A DNA stretch of 30,624 nt, from positions 1 through 30,624 of the forward strand of contig CAYUAP010000058.1 of the NCBI GenBank assembly GCA_964442735.1, given 5' to 3'. Positions within the stretch are counted from its first letter, which is position 1. Each line of letters begins with the position of its first letter. Shown piece by piece: positions 8,595-17,185 of the stretch. The DNA is from JAUNBG01 sp964442735 (GTDB taxonomy: Bacteria; Planctomycetota; Planctomycetia; Pirellulales; Thermoguttaceae). The translations under genes were made by a program, and so were the position numbers. The notes beneath the pieces are model-generated. The model saw nothing but the letters and a program-made list of their open reading frames with translations, made no database searches and was not told the DNA's origin.

Positions 8595-10130
8595 ATGAAT
8601 AATAAAATTTACCCCTGTCGTTCCGAATTTGAAAAACTGTCTGATTTTGGGAACGCCATGTTTGTCTTCCGTGAAATGATCGCTGACTGTTTTACACCAG
8701 TCGCGATATTATCACGTTTTTATCGGAACCGAACTCCGGAAGAACGGATCTCGATGTTTCTTTTTGAGAGCCGGGAAGAGTCCCGACAATGGGGCCGATA
8801 CAGTTATCTCGGCCTTTCTGCTGCTAAAACAGTAACGATCCATCGTCATGACGTTCGCATTATCCATAAAGATCAAAAGGATCGGGTCGAGATAATCCCA
8901 CATAAAGGCAAGCCGATGGAGATTCTTCGTACCCTGTGTCAACGTATTCAGCCGGTTAATACCCCGGATCTGCCGGACCTGCCTTGTGGACTCGTCGGCT
9001 ATTTCTCCTATGAAATAGTATCCCTCTTCGACTCCATTCCGGTTCATCTGGACGATAAAAATGACGATCCACTAGCCTCCTTCGTTATTCCGGATGAAAT
9101 CATTGCATTCGATAATTTAAAGCAACGGCTCTATATCTGTGTTCTCTCCTTGAATGAAGATGGTCGTTATTCCACTTCGGAACGATATGAAATGGCCTGT
9201 GACCGCCTTCATCGGTTGGTAATGGAATTTAACAATTCCAGTAACGAACCGTGTCAGGAGGAATCGAAAACTGCGGAACCTGTTCGACTTCATCCCCTGC
9301 TCGCTCCTGAAGATTTCGAATCTCGTGTGGAACAGGTCAAACAGGAAATTATTCGCGGGGAAGTCATTCAACTCGTTTTATCGCAGCCGTTTGTCAGTCA
9401 TACGGTTCCCGACCCGATTCAGCTTTATCGGGCCCAACGACTAATCAATCCGTCCCCCTATATGTTCTTCCTGAATTTTAATGAAATGACTCTGGTTGGT
9501 TCGTCGCCGGAAACAATGGTCCGATTGAAAAATGGTCATGCTCTGGTCCGTCCGATCGCAGGTACTCGACCTCGTGGACTGACCCCCGAAGAAGATCGTC
9601 AATTGGCCAATGACCTCCTGAACGATGAAAAAGAGTGTGCGGAACATCTGATGCTCGTCGATCTCGGGCGTAATGATTTGGGTCGTGTAGCTCGCCCCGG
9701 TTCTGTTCTGGTTAATAACCTAATGTACGTGGAACGCTATTCCCATGTTATGCACTTGGTTTCCGACGTAACAGCGGAAATAGAAGAAGGATGCGATGCC
9801 TTCGACCTGTTTCGCGCCGCGTTTCCCGCCGGTACGCTCAGTGGCGCTCCAAAAATCCGCGCGATGCAGTTAATTTATCAGTATGAAGATTATCCACGTC
9901 ACTGTTATGGCGGAGCTGTCGGATATATCTCTTTTTCGGGGAATATGGATTTCGCTATAACTATTAGAACGGCTGCTATTGACCATGGGCGACTAACCGT
10001 TCAGGCTGGTGCAGGTCTCGTTTACGATTCCGTTCCGGAACGGGAACGTCAGGAAACTATCAACAAGGCCAAGGCACTATCGGAGGCCATTGCCCTCATA
10101 CCACAACTTGATGTCTATAACAGGGATTAA
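8595..10130 (+). CDS. trpE: anthranilate synthase component I
   Basis: With the TrpG amidotransferase subunit, this enzyme converts chorismate and glutamine to anthranilate, the first step of tryptophan synthesis in the cytoplasm. The 511-residue length is normal. The N-terminal domain carries FLFESREESRQWGRYSYLG, the region corresponding to the LLES element of Trp feedback binding. The chorismate-binding domain shows GSSPETMVRL, RPIAGTRPRG, LMLVDLGRNDLGRV, FPAGTLSGAPKIRAMQ and QAGAGLVYDSVPERE. AGAAGAAA directly precedes the ATG. It is the first structural gene after the attenuator; trpG begins 11 nt after its stop. Enzyme inhibition by Trp is likely, in addition to attenuation. Confidence 0.97.
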   Translation: MNNKIYPCRSEFEKLSDFGNAMFVFREMIADCFTPVAILSRFYRNRTPEERISMFLFESREESRQWGRYSYLGLSAAKTVTIHRHDVRIIHKDQKDRVEIIPHKGKPMEILRTLCQRIQPVNTPDLPDLPCGLVGYFSYEIVSLFDSIPVHLDDKNDDPLASFVIPDEIIAFDNLKQRLYICVLSLNEDGRYSTSERYEMACDRLHRLVMEFNNSSNEPCQEESKTAEPVRLHPLLAPEDFESRVEQVKQEIIRGEVIQLVLSQPFVSHTVPDPIQLYRAQRLINPSPYMFFLNFNEMTLVGSSPETMVRLKNGHALVRPIAGTRPRGLTPEEDRQLANDLLNDEKECAEHLMLVDLGRNDLGRVARPGSVLVNNLMYVERYSHVMHLVSDVTAEIEEGCDAFDLFRAAFPAGTLSGAPKIRAMQLIYQYEDYPRHCYGGAVGYISFSGNMDFAITIRTAAIDHGRLTVQAGAGLVYDSVPERERQETINKAKALSEAIALIPQLDVYNRD

Positions 10131-10141
10131 AGGAGAATATC

Positions 10142-10735
10142 ATGATTGCCATTATCGATAATTACGATTCATTTACATTTAATTTAGTACAAATTTTAAG
10201 GACAATGGGGGAAGAAATTCGAGTATTTCGCAATGATGCAATTACTCCGGACGAACTCGCCGTCCTGATTCCAAACGGTATCCTCGTTTCGCCCGGACCG
10301 GGTAATCCGTCAACCGCCGGAATTTCATGCTCCATAATTCGACACTTCGCTGGTCTCGTTCCCATTTTAGGGGTCTGCCTTGGTCATCAGTCGATTGGTT
10401 ATACGTTCGGAGCGAAGATTATCGGAGCACAACGAATCGTCCATGGAAAAACATCTATGGTTACCTCCGATCAAAAGGGAATTTTTACGGGTATTCCCAA
10501 TCCGTTTCAGGCTATGCGTTATCATTCGCTTGTCATTGATCGGAAAACGCTCCCCGACCAACTGGAAATATCTGCCGTCTCCGATGATGGTGAAATTATG
10601 GGAATCCGTGTTCGTAATATGCCCAACTCCGCGCCCGTTGAAGGAATACAATTTCATCCGGAATCAATTATGACCACCGCGGGAAAACAAATTTTGAGAA
10701 ATTTTGTTGCTTTAATTACCAATAATATTCAATAA
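10142..10735 (+). CDS. trpG: anthranilate synthase component II (glutamine amidotransferase)
   Basis: The 197-residue class I glutamine amidotransferase subunit supplies ammonia to TrpE. Seen in order: DNYDSFTFNLVQ at the N-terminus, SPGPGNPSTAG, the nucleophile loop GVCLGHQ (Cys near residue 79), HGKTS, and FHPESI with the catalytic His-Glu pair near residue 170. AAAGGAGA lies just upstream of the ATG. The family also serves p-aminobenzoate synthase (PabA), and one copy may serve both partners; its place between trpE and trpD makes the tryptophan role primary. Confidence 0.96.
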   Translation: MIAIIDNYDSFTFNLVQILRTMGEEIRVFRNDAITPDELAVLIPNGILVSPGPGNPSTAGISCSIIRHFAGLVPILGVCLGHQSIGYTFGAKIIGAQRIVHGKTSMVTSDQKGIFTGIPNPFQAMRYHSLVIDRKTLPDQLEISAVSDDGEIMGIRVRNMPNSAPVEGIQFHPESIMTTAGKQILRNFVALITNNIQ

Positions 10736-10765
10736 TGATACAATATTTAATAAAGGAATAATATA

Positions 10766-11860
10766 ATGAATAATGCCATATTAAACGATTCCCTGGAGCG
10801 GCTTCTTCGACATGAAAATATCTCTTTTTCCAGAAGTCGTGACTCCGTTTTGGAACTCCTGGAAGGCCATTCCGATTCCATAACGACCGCCGCATTTTTA
10901 ACCGCACTCGCCGTTAAAGGGGAAACGGCCGATGAACTGGCAGGAGCCACAGAGGCTGTTCGCCATAAAACAATCATGTTGGAACTGCCCGGAATAAAAG
11001 CTATTGACCTGGTTGGAACCGGAGGGGATCGACTTCATACCTTTAATGTCTCAACCGCTGCCGCGTTTGTTACCGCCGCCGCCGGACTTCCAGTCGCAAA
11101 ACATGGTAACAGAAATATCTCCAGTCGATGTGGTAGTGCGGATGTCCTGGAAGCATTGGGGGTTCCCGTCGATCTGACTCCCGAAGTGGTGGAACAGACG
11201 ATTCGTGAAATCGGAATCGGATTCATGTACGCTCCCGCATTCCATTTGGGAATGAATCATGTCGGTCCCGTTCGTAAATCGTTGGGATTTCGTACTATTT
11301 TTAATATGATAGGTCCTTTAGCCAATCCGGCGTCCGTCTCTTCTCTGTTGGTCGGTGTTTACGCCCCCCAATTAACAGAACTGTTCGCCGAGGTATTGCA
11401 CCGTCAAGGAGTAAAACGTGCTCTGGTCGTTCATGGGTCCGATGGAATGGATGAATTGACCATGACCGGACCTTCTCGAATTACATTACTTAATCGAAAC
11501 GAAACCAAAACGTCCAACTTTTATCCGGGCCTCTATTTCGACGAAGGAGAAGTACGTCCGGAAGAACTCGTCGGTGGAAATATCCAGGAAAATGCCGTTA
11601 TTATCAAGGAACTACTAGCCGGTAAAATACAGGGCGGTAAAAAAAATATCGTTCTTCTAAATGCGGGCGCTGCCCTCTTTGTCGGTGAAAAAGTCGATTC
11701 TATTCAGGAAGGAATAGAAATGGCCCGCGAAACACTGCAATCGGGTAAAGCACTGCGGAAATTACAGGAATTGATCGATTTCACCCATCGTTATAGTACT
11801 CCGGCTTCCACAGACCTCCCGCAATTTAATAATATTTCCTCCTGCCAAATAACAAAATAA
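10766..11860 (+). CDS. trpD: anthranilate phosphoribosyltransferase
   Basis: This enzyme joins anthranilate to PRPP to give phosphoribosylanthranilate, the second step of the pathway. The 364 residues match the family with a slightly long C-terminus. The PRPP-binding glycine loop is GTGGDRLHTFNVST. Other family motifs are KHGNRNISSRCGSADVLEALGV, FHLGMNHVGPVRKSLGFRT, and FNMIGPLANPA, all standard. AAAGGAATAAT precedes the ATG. The gap to trpG is 30 nt, the widest break but one in the operon, and trpC begins 4 nt after its stop. Confidence 0.97.
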   Translation: MNNAILNDSLERLLRHENISFSRSRDSVLELLEGHSDSITTAAFLTALAVKGETADELAGATEAVRHKTIMLELPGIKAIDLVGTGGDRLHTFNVSTAAAFVTAAAGLPVAKHGNRNISSRCGSADVLEALGVPVDLTPEVVEQTIREIGIGFMYAPAFHLGMNHVGPVRKSLGFRTIFNMIGPLANPASVSSLLVGVYAPQLTELFAEVLHRQGVKRALVVHGSDGMDELTMTGPSRITLLNRNETKTSNFYPGLYFDEGEVRPEELVGGNIQENAVIIKELLAGKIQGGKKNIVLLNAGAALFVGEKVDSIQEGIEMARETLQSGKALRKLQELIDFTHRYSTPASTDLPQFNNISSCQITK

Positions 11861-11864
11861 TACA

Positions 11865-12641
11865 ATGGATATTCTACAAACAATTCGAAAACATCGTGAA
11901 TCGGCGGTACAAAAGGTCCGAAACTCGATCCCCCTGGAAAAACTTCGCGAATACTGTTCTGAACGAACGGAATTTCGGCCATTTCGACAAACAATGCTCC
12001 AGTCTGGTATTCGTATTATTGCCGAACTGAAACAGGCGAGTCCGAGTCGTGGACTGCTTCTCGATCATTTTGATCCGGAAACATTGTCCAAACAATACAA
12101 TCGGGGTGGGGCCGCCGCTTTGTCCGTCTTGACAGAACCCAATTATTTTCGCGGTTCCCTGCTCAATTTAAAAACGGCCCGATCAGCGACGAATCTGCCG
12201 ATTTTACAGAAGGATTTTATTTTCGATCCCTATCAACTTTACGAAGGCGCTGCCGCTGGTGCCGATGCCATTCTATTGATTGTCCCCATGCTGTCAGATT
12301 CGGAACTCGCCCGCCTTTACGAAACGGCCGTTCTATTGAATCTTGTCCCCGTTGTCGAAATATACGATGAAACCGATATTGATCGATTAAAACCACTTCC
12401 TCGAAATACCTTTATCGGAATCAATAATCGTAATCTTCGCACCTTCGATACGAATGTTCGGCACGCAATGGATCTGGTCGATAGAATCCTGGTTCAAGAC
12501 AACTATCCGATTATCTTCAGTGGCATTCATGGAAGAGATGATATTACATTTTATTCCGATCGGACAAAAATGTTCTTAATTGGAGAATATCTTGTAACGG
12601 CCCCGGACAGAATTAAAGCACTTCGGAATTTATTATCATGA
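11865..12641 (+). CDS. trpC: indole-3-glycerol phosphate synthase
   Basis: This TIM-barrel enzyme closes the indole ring, converting CdRP to indole-3-glycerol phosphate. The 258-residue length is normal. Catalytic-region motifs are IIAELKQASPSRG, LQKDFIFDPYQ (the conserved Lys is kept), VVEIYDETD and GINNRNLRTF. The usual SESGI strand reads IFSGI here (about residue 217): the Glu that helps hold substrate in studied enzymes is replaced by Phe, while the phosphate-binding Ser-Gly remains. The ORF starts 4 nt after trpD and its stop overlaps the trpF start in an ATGA, so the two are probably translationally coupled. Function is well supported by the rest of the active site and by position. Confidence 0.95.
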   Translation: MDILQTIRKHRESAVQKVRNSIPLEKLREYCSERTEFRPFRQTMLQSGIRIIAELKQASPSRGLLLDHFDPETLSKQYNRGGAAALSVLTEPNYFRGSLLNLKTARSATNLPILQKDFIFDPYQLYEGAAAGADAILLIVPMLSDSELARLYETAVLLNLVPVVEIYDETDIDRLKPLPRNTFIGINNRNLRTFDTNVRHAMDLVDRILVQDNYPIIFSGIHGRDDITFYSDRTKMFLIGEYLVTAPDRIKALRNLLS

Positions 12642-13312
12642 TCAGTAAAACACAAATAAAAGTATGCGGACTGCGTTCGGCAGAATGGATATTCCCCCTG
12701 TTGGCATTGGGAATCGACCGACTGGGCCTGGTTTTCTACCCGGCCAGTTCGCGTTCTGTCCCCCTGAATGATGCCGTAGCCATGGTTCAGGCGGTCCGAT
12801 TCGGAAGACCTCTGGTTATGGTAACGGTCGATATGCCTCTGGATCAATTATTGACCATCTATCGTCAAATAGTTTCCAGGACCGGACGAATACAACTTCA
12901 TGGTCATGAAACAATAGACTACATTCGAAAATTACGTTGTAAACTGGAACAGGAAGATCTTCCGATTCCGGAAATAGTACACCGGATTTCTTCCGTAACG
13001 GAACGAAATGAATATTTGCCGGAAGTGGATAAATTATTATGGGAGGCGCCGGGTAAAATGCCCGGGGGAAATGGTATTCTTCACTCCTGGCCGAATCGGG
13101 CAATACTGGAACCGTCCGACCGATTCATTATTGCGGGAGGATTAACCCCCGATAATGTTGGGAACGCAATTAGGGAGACCGGAGCCGGTGAAGTTGATGT
13201 CTCCGGTGGAGTCGAATCGGTGCCCGGTATAAAATCATTGGATAAAATTAAAGCATTTATTAATGCGGTACGATCCGAAAACAGACAATACAAGGATAAA
13301 ATACAAGGATAA
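12638..13312 (+). CDS. trpF: phosphoribosylanthranilate isomerase
   Basis: This is the enzyme for the Amadori rearrangement of phosphoribosylanthranilate to CdRP. The 224-residue TIM barrel is recognised by KVCGLRSAEW (general-acid Cys), IQLHGHE, FIIAGGLTPDNV and EVDVSGGVES (phosphate-binding end). The middle is divergent: where most isomerases have a catalytic Asp before a GGTG/GGSG loop followed by FDW, this one reads LLWEAPGKMPGGNG, then LHSW, so a Glu or another residue would have to serve. The start overlaps trpC by 4 nt. The last residues (YKDKIQG) are encoded by a 13-bp tandem array that continues to trpB. Identity rests on motifs plus operon position. Confidence 0.9.
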   Translation: MISKTQIKVCGLRSAEWIFPLLALGIDRLGLVFYPASSRSVPLNDAVAMVQAVRFGRPLVMVTVDMPLDQLLTIYRQIVSRTGRIQLHGHETIDYIRKLRCKLEQEDLPIPEIVHRISSVTERNEYLPEVDKLLWEAPGKMPGGNGILHSWPNRAILEPSDRFIIAGGLTPDNVGNAIRETGAGEVDVSGGVESVPGIKSLDKIKAFINAVRSENRQYKDKIQG

Positions 13313-13339
13313 AATACAAGAATAAAATACAAGGATAAA
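13288..13339 (+). repeat. 13-bp tandem array multiplying the trpB Shine-Dalgarno
   Basis: Four units of ATACAAGGATAAA (third unit with one change, AAGAA for AAGGA) run from the end of trpF to 4 nt before trpB. The trpF stop TAA (13310-13312) lies in unit 2. AAGGA of unit 4 (13331-13335) stands 8 nt before the trpB ATG. Three of four units carry a full AAGGA. Confidence 0.92.
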
Positions 13340-13343
13340 AATA

Positions 13344-14546
13344 ATGAACGAGAATAATGGATATTTTGGCCGTTATGGTGGCCGTTATGTTGGCGAATCG
13401 CTTGTCGCCGCTCTGGATGAACTGGACGAGGCTATTGCCGTCCATTTGGAAAACGAAATGTTCTGGAAGGAATATCACGATCTTTTGGAAAATTATGTTG
13501 GCCGTCCCTCCCCTATTTGGGAGGCGAAACGATTGGCCGCCTTCCTGGGGACCTCCTGTCGCCTGTTTTTAAAACGTGAAGATCTCAATCATACCGGAGC
13601 GCATAAAATCAATAATACCATTGGTCAGATTCTGTTGGCCAATCGAATGGGGAAGAAGGAAGTGATCGCGGAAACAGGAGCGGGCCAGCATGGCGTTGCG
13701 ACGGCAACGGTGGCCGCTCTGTTCGGTATGAAGTGTAAAGTTTTTATGGGAAGTGAAGATGTTCAGCGACAGGCGCCCAATGTTCATCGTATGGAACTGC
13801 TCGGCGCGGAAGTCGTTTCCGTTCATTCCGGGAATTCGACCCTTAAAGACGCCATGAACGAGGCACTGCGGTATTGGTCAGAGGTCTCCGATCATACCTA
13901 TTATGTGATCGGAACCGTTTCCGGTCCGGCCCCGTATCCAAAACTCGTTCGCGATTTCCAGAAGATTATTGGTATTGAGGCACGAGCTCAAATGCTGGAA
14001 AAAACCGGGCGGCTTCCCGACTCCGTTATCGCCGCCGTCGGAGGGGGCAGTAACGCAATCGGTATCTTCTACCCTATGCTGAACGATCTTCAGGTGGAGT
14101 TAATCGGAGTCGAGGCGGGCGGTATCGGTTCGCAACAAGGACAACATTGTGCGTCTTTAACACGAGGACGAATCGGCGTTCTGCACGGAACCAAGTCGAT
14201 GATCCTTCAAAATACGGACGGTCAGATCGACGAAGGTTATTCCATCTCCGCCGGACTGGACTATCCCGGTGTTGGACCGGAACATGCCTTGCTAAAGGAA
14301 GGGGGTCGTGCCCGATACGAAATCATCAATGATCGACAGGCTGTCGAAGCATTTGAACTTTTGTGTAAATATGAAGGAATCATTCCGGCCCTGGAAAGTT
14401 CCCATGCCATTGCCCAGGCCATCTTGGAAGCAAAACGACAATCGAATAGAAATATTCTGATTAACCTGTCCGGACGTGGCGACAAGGATATCGACCATTA
14501 CATGAAATATAGAGCAAACAATAAAGAGGAAGGAGTCAACCAATGA
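13344..14546 (+). CDS. trpB: tryptophan synthase beta chain
   Basis: This PLP enzyme condenses indole and serine to tryptophan in the alpha2beta2 complex. The 400 residues are typical of TrpB1. Motifs: FGRYGGRYVGESL at the N-terminus, HTGAHKINN with the PLP lysine near residue 86, AETGAGQHGVATATVAALFG, GTVSGPAPYP, the phosphate-binding GGGSNAIG, LQNTDGQIDEGYSISAGLDYPGVGP and ALESSHA. No signs of the TrpB2 type. Translation starts behind the repeated AAGGA array, and the stop overlaps the trpA start by 4 nt (ATGA), which favours equal production of both chains. Confidence 0.98.
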   Translation: MNENNGYFGRYGGRYVGESLVAALDELDEAIAVHLENEMFWKEYHDLLENYVGRPSPIWEAKRLAAFLGTSCRLFLKREDLNHTGAHKINNTIGQILLANRMGKKEVIAETGAGQHGVATATVAALFGMKCKVFMGSEDVQRQAPNVHRMELLGAEVVSVHSGNSTLKDAMNEALRYWSEVSDHTYYVIGTVSGPAPYPKLVRDFQKIIGIEARAQMLEKTGRLPDSVIAAVGGGSNAIGIFYPMLNDLQVELIGVEAGGIGSQQGQHCASLTRGRIGVLHGTKSMILQNTDGQIDEGYSISAGLDYPGVGPEHALLKEGGRARYEIINDRQAVEAFELLCKYEGIIPALESSHAIAQAILEAKRQSNRNILINLSGRGDKDIDHYMKYRANNKEEGVNQ

Positions 14547-15376
14547 ACCGAATTACCAATCTATTTCAGCATTGTCACGAAGAGAACAGAAAAGCCCTCG
14601 TTGGATTTTTAACCGGAGGCGATCCGAATCTGGAAGATTCCATCGCAATTTTGGATGCGGCTTGTGGGGCGGGACTCGATCTTCTGGAATTGGGAGTCCC
14701 TTTTTCCGACGCAACTGCCGATGGTCCTGTCATTCAACGGGCCGATATCCGTGCACTGAACGGAGGTATTTCGCTCGAACAATGTTTACGGATCGGAACT
14801 ACACTACGTGCAAAATATCCCGATCTGCCCATAATCCTGTTCGGATATTACAATCCCATTATGTCCTATGGTACGAAACGTTTTGCAAACGATGTTTTGG
14901 CCGCAGGTCTCGACGGACTTCTCTGTGTCGATCTGCCCGTCGAAAATTTTAATGAAATTACGGACTCCATTCCTTCGTCACAAACATTCAACATGATTCG
15001 TTTAATTTCACCGACTACGACAGAAAAGCGTATGAAGACTATTTTAGAACAGGCAGAAGGTTTTGTTTACATTCAATCCCGGTCGGGAGTTACCGGAGTT
15101 CGAAACGCCATGCGGACCGGACAACTTGACTTCATTCGACAACAAGGTGAACGGGTTCGATCCAAAACAACACTACCGACCGCCGTTGGTTTCGGTATTT
15201 CCAGTCCGGAGGACGCCGAAACGATTGCTCCCTTCTGCGACGGTATTATTGTCGGAAGCGCTTTTATTCGTATTATTGAAAAATACTGTTGTCCGGAAAA
15301 ACAATCGTTTGATCGGAAGTCGGCCATTCTGGAGTTAACCCATTTTATCAAAACGTTAAAAGCTAAATTATATTAA
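14543..15376 (+). CDS. trpA: tryptophan synthase alpha chain
   Basis: The alpha chain splits indole-3-glycerol phosphate into indole and glyceraldehyde 3-phosphate. The 277-residue TIM barrel shows LTGGDPNLEDSI, LELGVPFSDATADGPVIQ with the catalytic Glu and Asp both present, FGYYNPIMSYG, LCVDLPVEN, YIQSRSGVTGVR, and VGFGISSPEDAE with GIIVGSAFI at the phosphate site. AGAGGAAGGAG precedes the start within the trpB end. It is the last gene of the operon; a 14-bp tandem array and a MITE-like element follow, and no standard terminator with a long T run was seen. Confidence 0.97.
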   Translation: MNRITNLFQHCHEENRKALVGFLTGGDPNLEDSIAILDAACGAGLDLLELGVPFSDATADGPVIQRADIRALNGGISLEQCLRIGTTLRAKYPDLPIILFGYYNPIMSYGTKRFANDVLAAGLDGLLCVDLPVENFNEITDSIPSSQTFNMIRLISPTTTEKRMKTILEQAEGFVYIQSRSGVTGVRNAMRTGQLDFIRQQGERVRSKTTLPTAVGFGISSPEDAETIAPFCDGIIVGSAFIRIIEKYCCPEKQSFDRKSAILELTHFIKTLKAKLY

Positions 15377-15415
15377 TATATAATCCGAACTAATAGAATT
15401 TATAACGGACATCAT

Positions 15416-15470
15416 ATTGTTACGATCGTATTGTTATGATTGTATTGTTATGATCGTATTGTTATATTGT
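15416..15470 (+). repeat. 14-bp tandem array behind trpA
   Basis: Three 14-bp units of the type ATTGTTATGATCGT and a shortened 13-bp fourth run directly into the left end of MITE-like copy C. No gene is seen in 15377-15956. Confidence 0.88.
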
Positions 15471-15585
15471 AGGTCGTTATAAAATCGGCATTTCCCGGGA
15501 GCGCGGACGTCTCGTCCGCATCTCCTCAAAACAGGTGTTCCATCTGTTTTATTCCAATAAAAAAATAAAAACGTTTACACCAGGA
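15464..15585 (+). repeat. MITE-like element, copy C
   Basis: The left inverted repeat ATATTGTAGGTCGTTATAAA (15464-15483) and the GCGGACGTCTCGTCCGC hairpin are clear. The second hairpin is decayed (AACAGGTGTTCCATCTGTT) and the right inverted repeat is only faintly visible (ACGTTTACACC), so the right boundary is approximate. Confidence 0.75.
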
Positions 15586-15653
15586 GTTGTACAAAACAGA
15601 GCACTTTTAGTCATATTTTGCGAAGATAGATTTCCTGATATTACCGACTGTAT

Positions 15654-15744
15654 ATCCAATCAAGATATTCAATCAAGATATTCAATCAAGACATTCAATC
15701 AAGACATTCAATCAAGACATCCAATCAAGACATTCAATCAAGAT
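15654..15744 (+). repeat. 13-bp tandem array, 7 units
   Basis: Seven units of ATTCAATCAAGAY lie in the trpA to Gfo/Idh/MocA interval, with changes only at the third and last positions of the unit. A short open frame runs through it (15535-15786) but has no family features and is judged non-coding. Confidence 0.92.
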
Positions 15745-15956
15745 AATGGAGGTGTTTTGAAGATAATATTTTATATTATGGGTTAGTGACTGTTTGGAGA
15801 GACAGGTATTGCAGAAGAACTTTTATTTTGATAGAATCAACATATCATGGGAGTGATTGATTTTGAATTCGAGTTTTGGTTTCGAGGAACCATCGAAAAT
15901 GACTTGGGATGAAGTTATTCCCAACAATAAATAATGCTAAAAGGAAATACAGGATT

Positions 15957-17171
15957 ATGGATCAATTTTCAAGAAGATCATTTGTAGCAAAAAGTATATT
16001 TGGTATGGCGGCAATCGCAGGAAGTTCGCTTCCAGCCCAAGAGAAACCCAAAATACAGGGATTTGACCAGACACAAACCGATATTGACGCAACACAAAAA
16101 TGGACGCCCTATTCTGACCGAAAAATTAAGGTTGGAATTGTCGGTTACGGAGTATGCCAGTTTGGTGCCCAATTTGGGTTTCAGAATCATCCGAACGTCG
16201 AAGTTGTTGCGGTCAGTGATCTGTTTCCAGACCGTTGTGATGGTCTGGCCAAGGCCTGTCGTTGTACTCGAAAATATACGTCATTAGAAGAAATGCTCCA
16301 AAAAGATAAAGAGATAGAGGCCGTTTTTGTAGCGACAGACGCGCCGAGTCATGCGGACCACTGTATAAAAGTCCTTAAAGCGGGCAAACATGTTGCTAGT
16401 GCGGTTCCGGCCATCTTTGGCAGTTTGGAAATGGCCGAAAAACTGTTCGAAACAGTTAAAAAAACAGGTCTGATCTACGCCATGTTCGAAACCAGCGCAT
16501 TTCACGATGATGTTTATGCCTCCCGTAAAATCTATCAGGCGGGTGGATTCGGTGACCTTGTCTATACGGAAGGCGAGTATTTTCATTACGGTTTACATTC
16601 GGCCGATTCCTATAAAGATTGGCGAACCGGAATGCCCGTTCAATGGTATCCCACCCATGCTACGGCCTATTATACTTGTGTTACGGGAAAAAGTTTTACT
16701 CGTGTCTCCTGTCTCGGTAAAAAGAGTATTCAGGATTATCGCTACTCCCCTTCCGGAAAATACAAAAATCTTTTTGGTACGGAGACGGCACTTTATCAAA
16801 CGGCAGAAAATGGTATGGCCCGTATGATTGTCAGTTTTGATACGCCAGGCCCCTATGGCGAGGTCGGCCGAAGTCGTGGTCAAAAAGGCGCCTATTATGA
16901 TCACTACATCGGCGCAGACGATGCAATGAATGCTCTTGTCGCTAAATTGAATCTGAAAAAGCCCGCACTTCCTCCTACAATGGACGCTGGATCACACGGT
17001 GGTTCCCATGGCTATCTGTCCAATGATTTTATTGATGCTATTCTGCGCGGAAGACTCCCTCTTGTCAATATCGCCGTTGCTCTTAATACTACGGTTTGTG
17101 GTGTCGTTGCCCATCAATCTGCCTTAAAAGACGGTGAATCCATGATAATTCCCCAATACACGCTTGATTAA
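15957..17171 (+). CDS. exported Gfo/Idh/MocA family oxidoreductase
   Basis: The product is a probable NAD(P)-dependent sugar or sugar-derivative oxidoreductase, exported folded by the Tat route. The start at 15957 is preferred over 15909: it puts SRRSFVAKS five residues from the N-terminus as a Tat signal, followed by a hydrophobic stretch and SLPAQE, and AAGGA lies upstream. The Rossmann fold begins VGIVGYGVCQFGAQFG (near residue 45). The AGKHV turn is present, but the usual following EKP, whose Lys is catalytic in many members, is replaced by ASAVPA. A C-terminal GGSHGYLSNDFIDAI matches planctomycete relatives. Specificity cannot be read, and the missing EKP makes a changed or lost redox role possible. 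It stands alone behind repeat-rich DNA, next to other carbohydrate-related genes. Confidence 0.88.
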   Translation: MDQFSRRSFVAKSIFGMAAIAGSSLPAQEKPKIQGFDQTQTDIDATQKWTPYSDRKIKVGIVGYGVCQFGAQFGFQNHPNVEVVAVSDLFPDRCDGLAKACRCTRKYTSLEEMLQKDKEIEAVFVATDAPSHADHCIKVLKAGKHVASAVPAIFGSLEMAEKLFETVKKTGLIYAMFETSAFHDDVYASRKIYQAGGFGDLVYTEGEYFHYGLHSADSYKDWRTGMPVQWYPTHATAYYTCVTGKSFTRVSCLGKKSIQDYRYSPSGKYKNLFGTETALYQTAENGMARMIVSFDTPGPYGEVGRSRGQKGAYYDHYIGADDAMNALVAKLNLKKPALPPTMDAGSHGGSHGYLSNDFIDAILRGRLPLVNIAVALNTTVCGVVAHQSALKDGESMIIPQYTLD

Positions 17172-17185
17172 GGAGACTGAAACGA

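Noticed and set aside
15654..15744. Possible CRISPR array or origin iterons
   Set aside because: The 13-bp units follow each other without spacers, and no replication gene, DnaA box cluster or cas gene is near.
15535..15786. 83-codon frame between trpA and the Gfo/Idh/MocA gene
   Set aside because: It starts inside a MITE-like copy and runs through a 13-bp tandem array; no ribosome binding site or family features.
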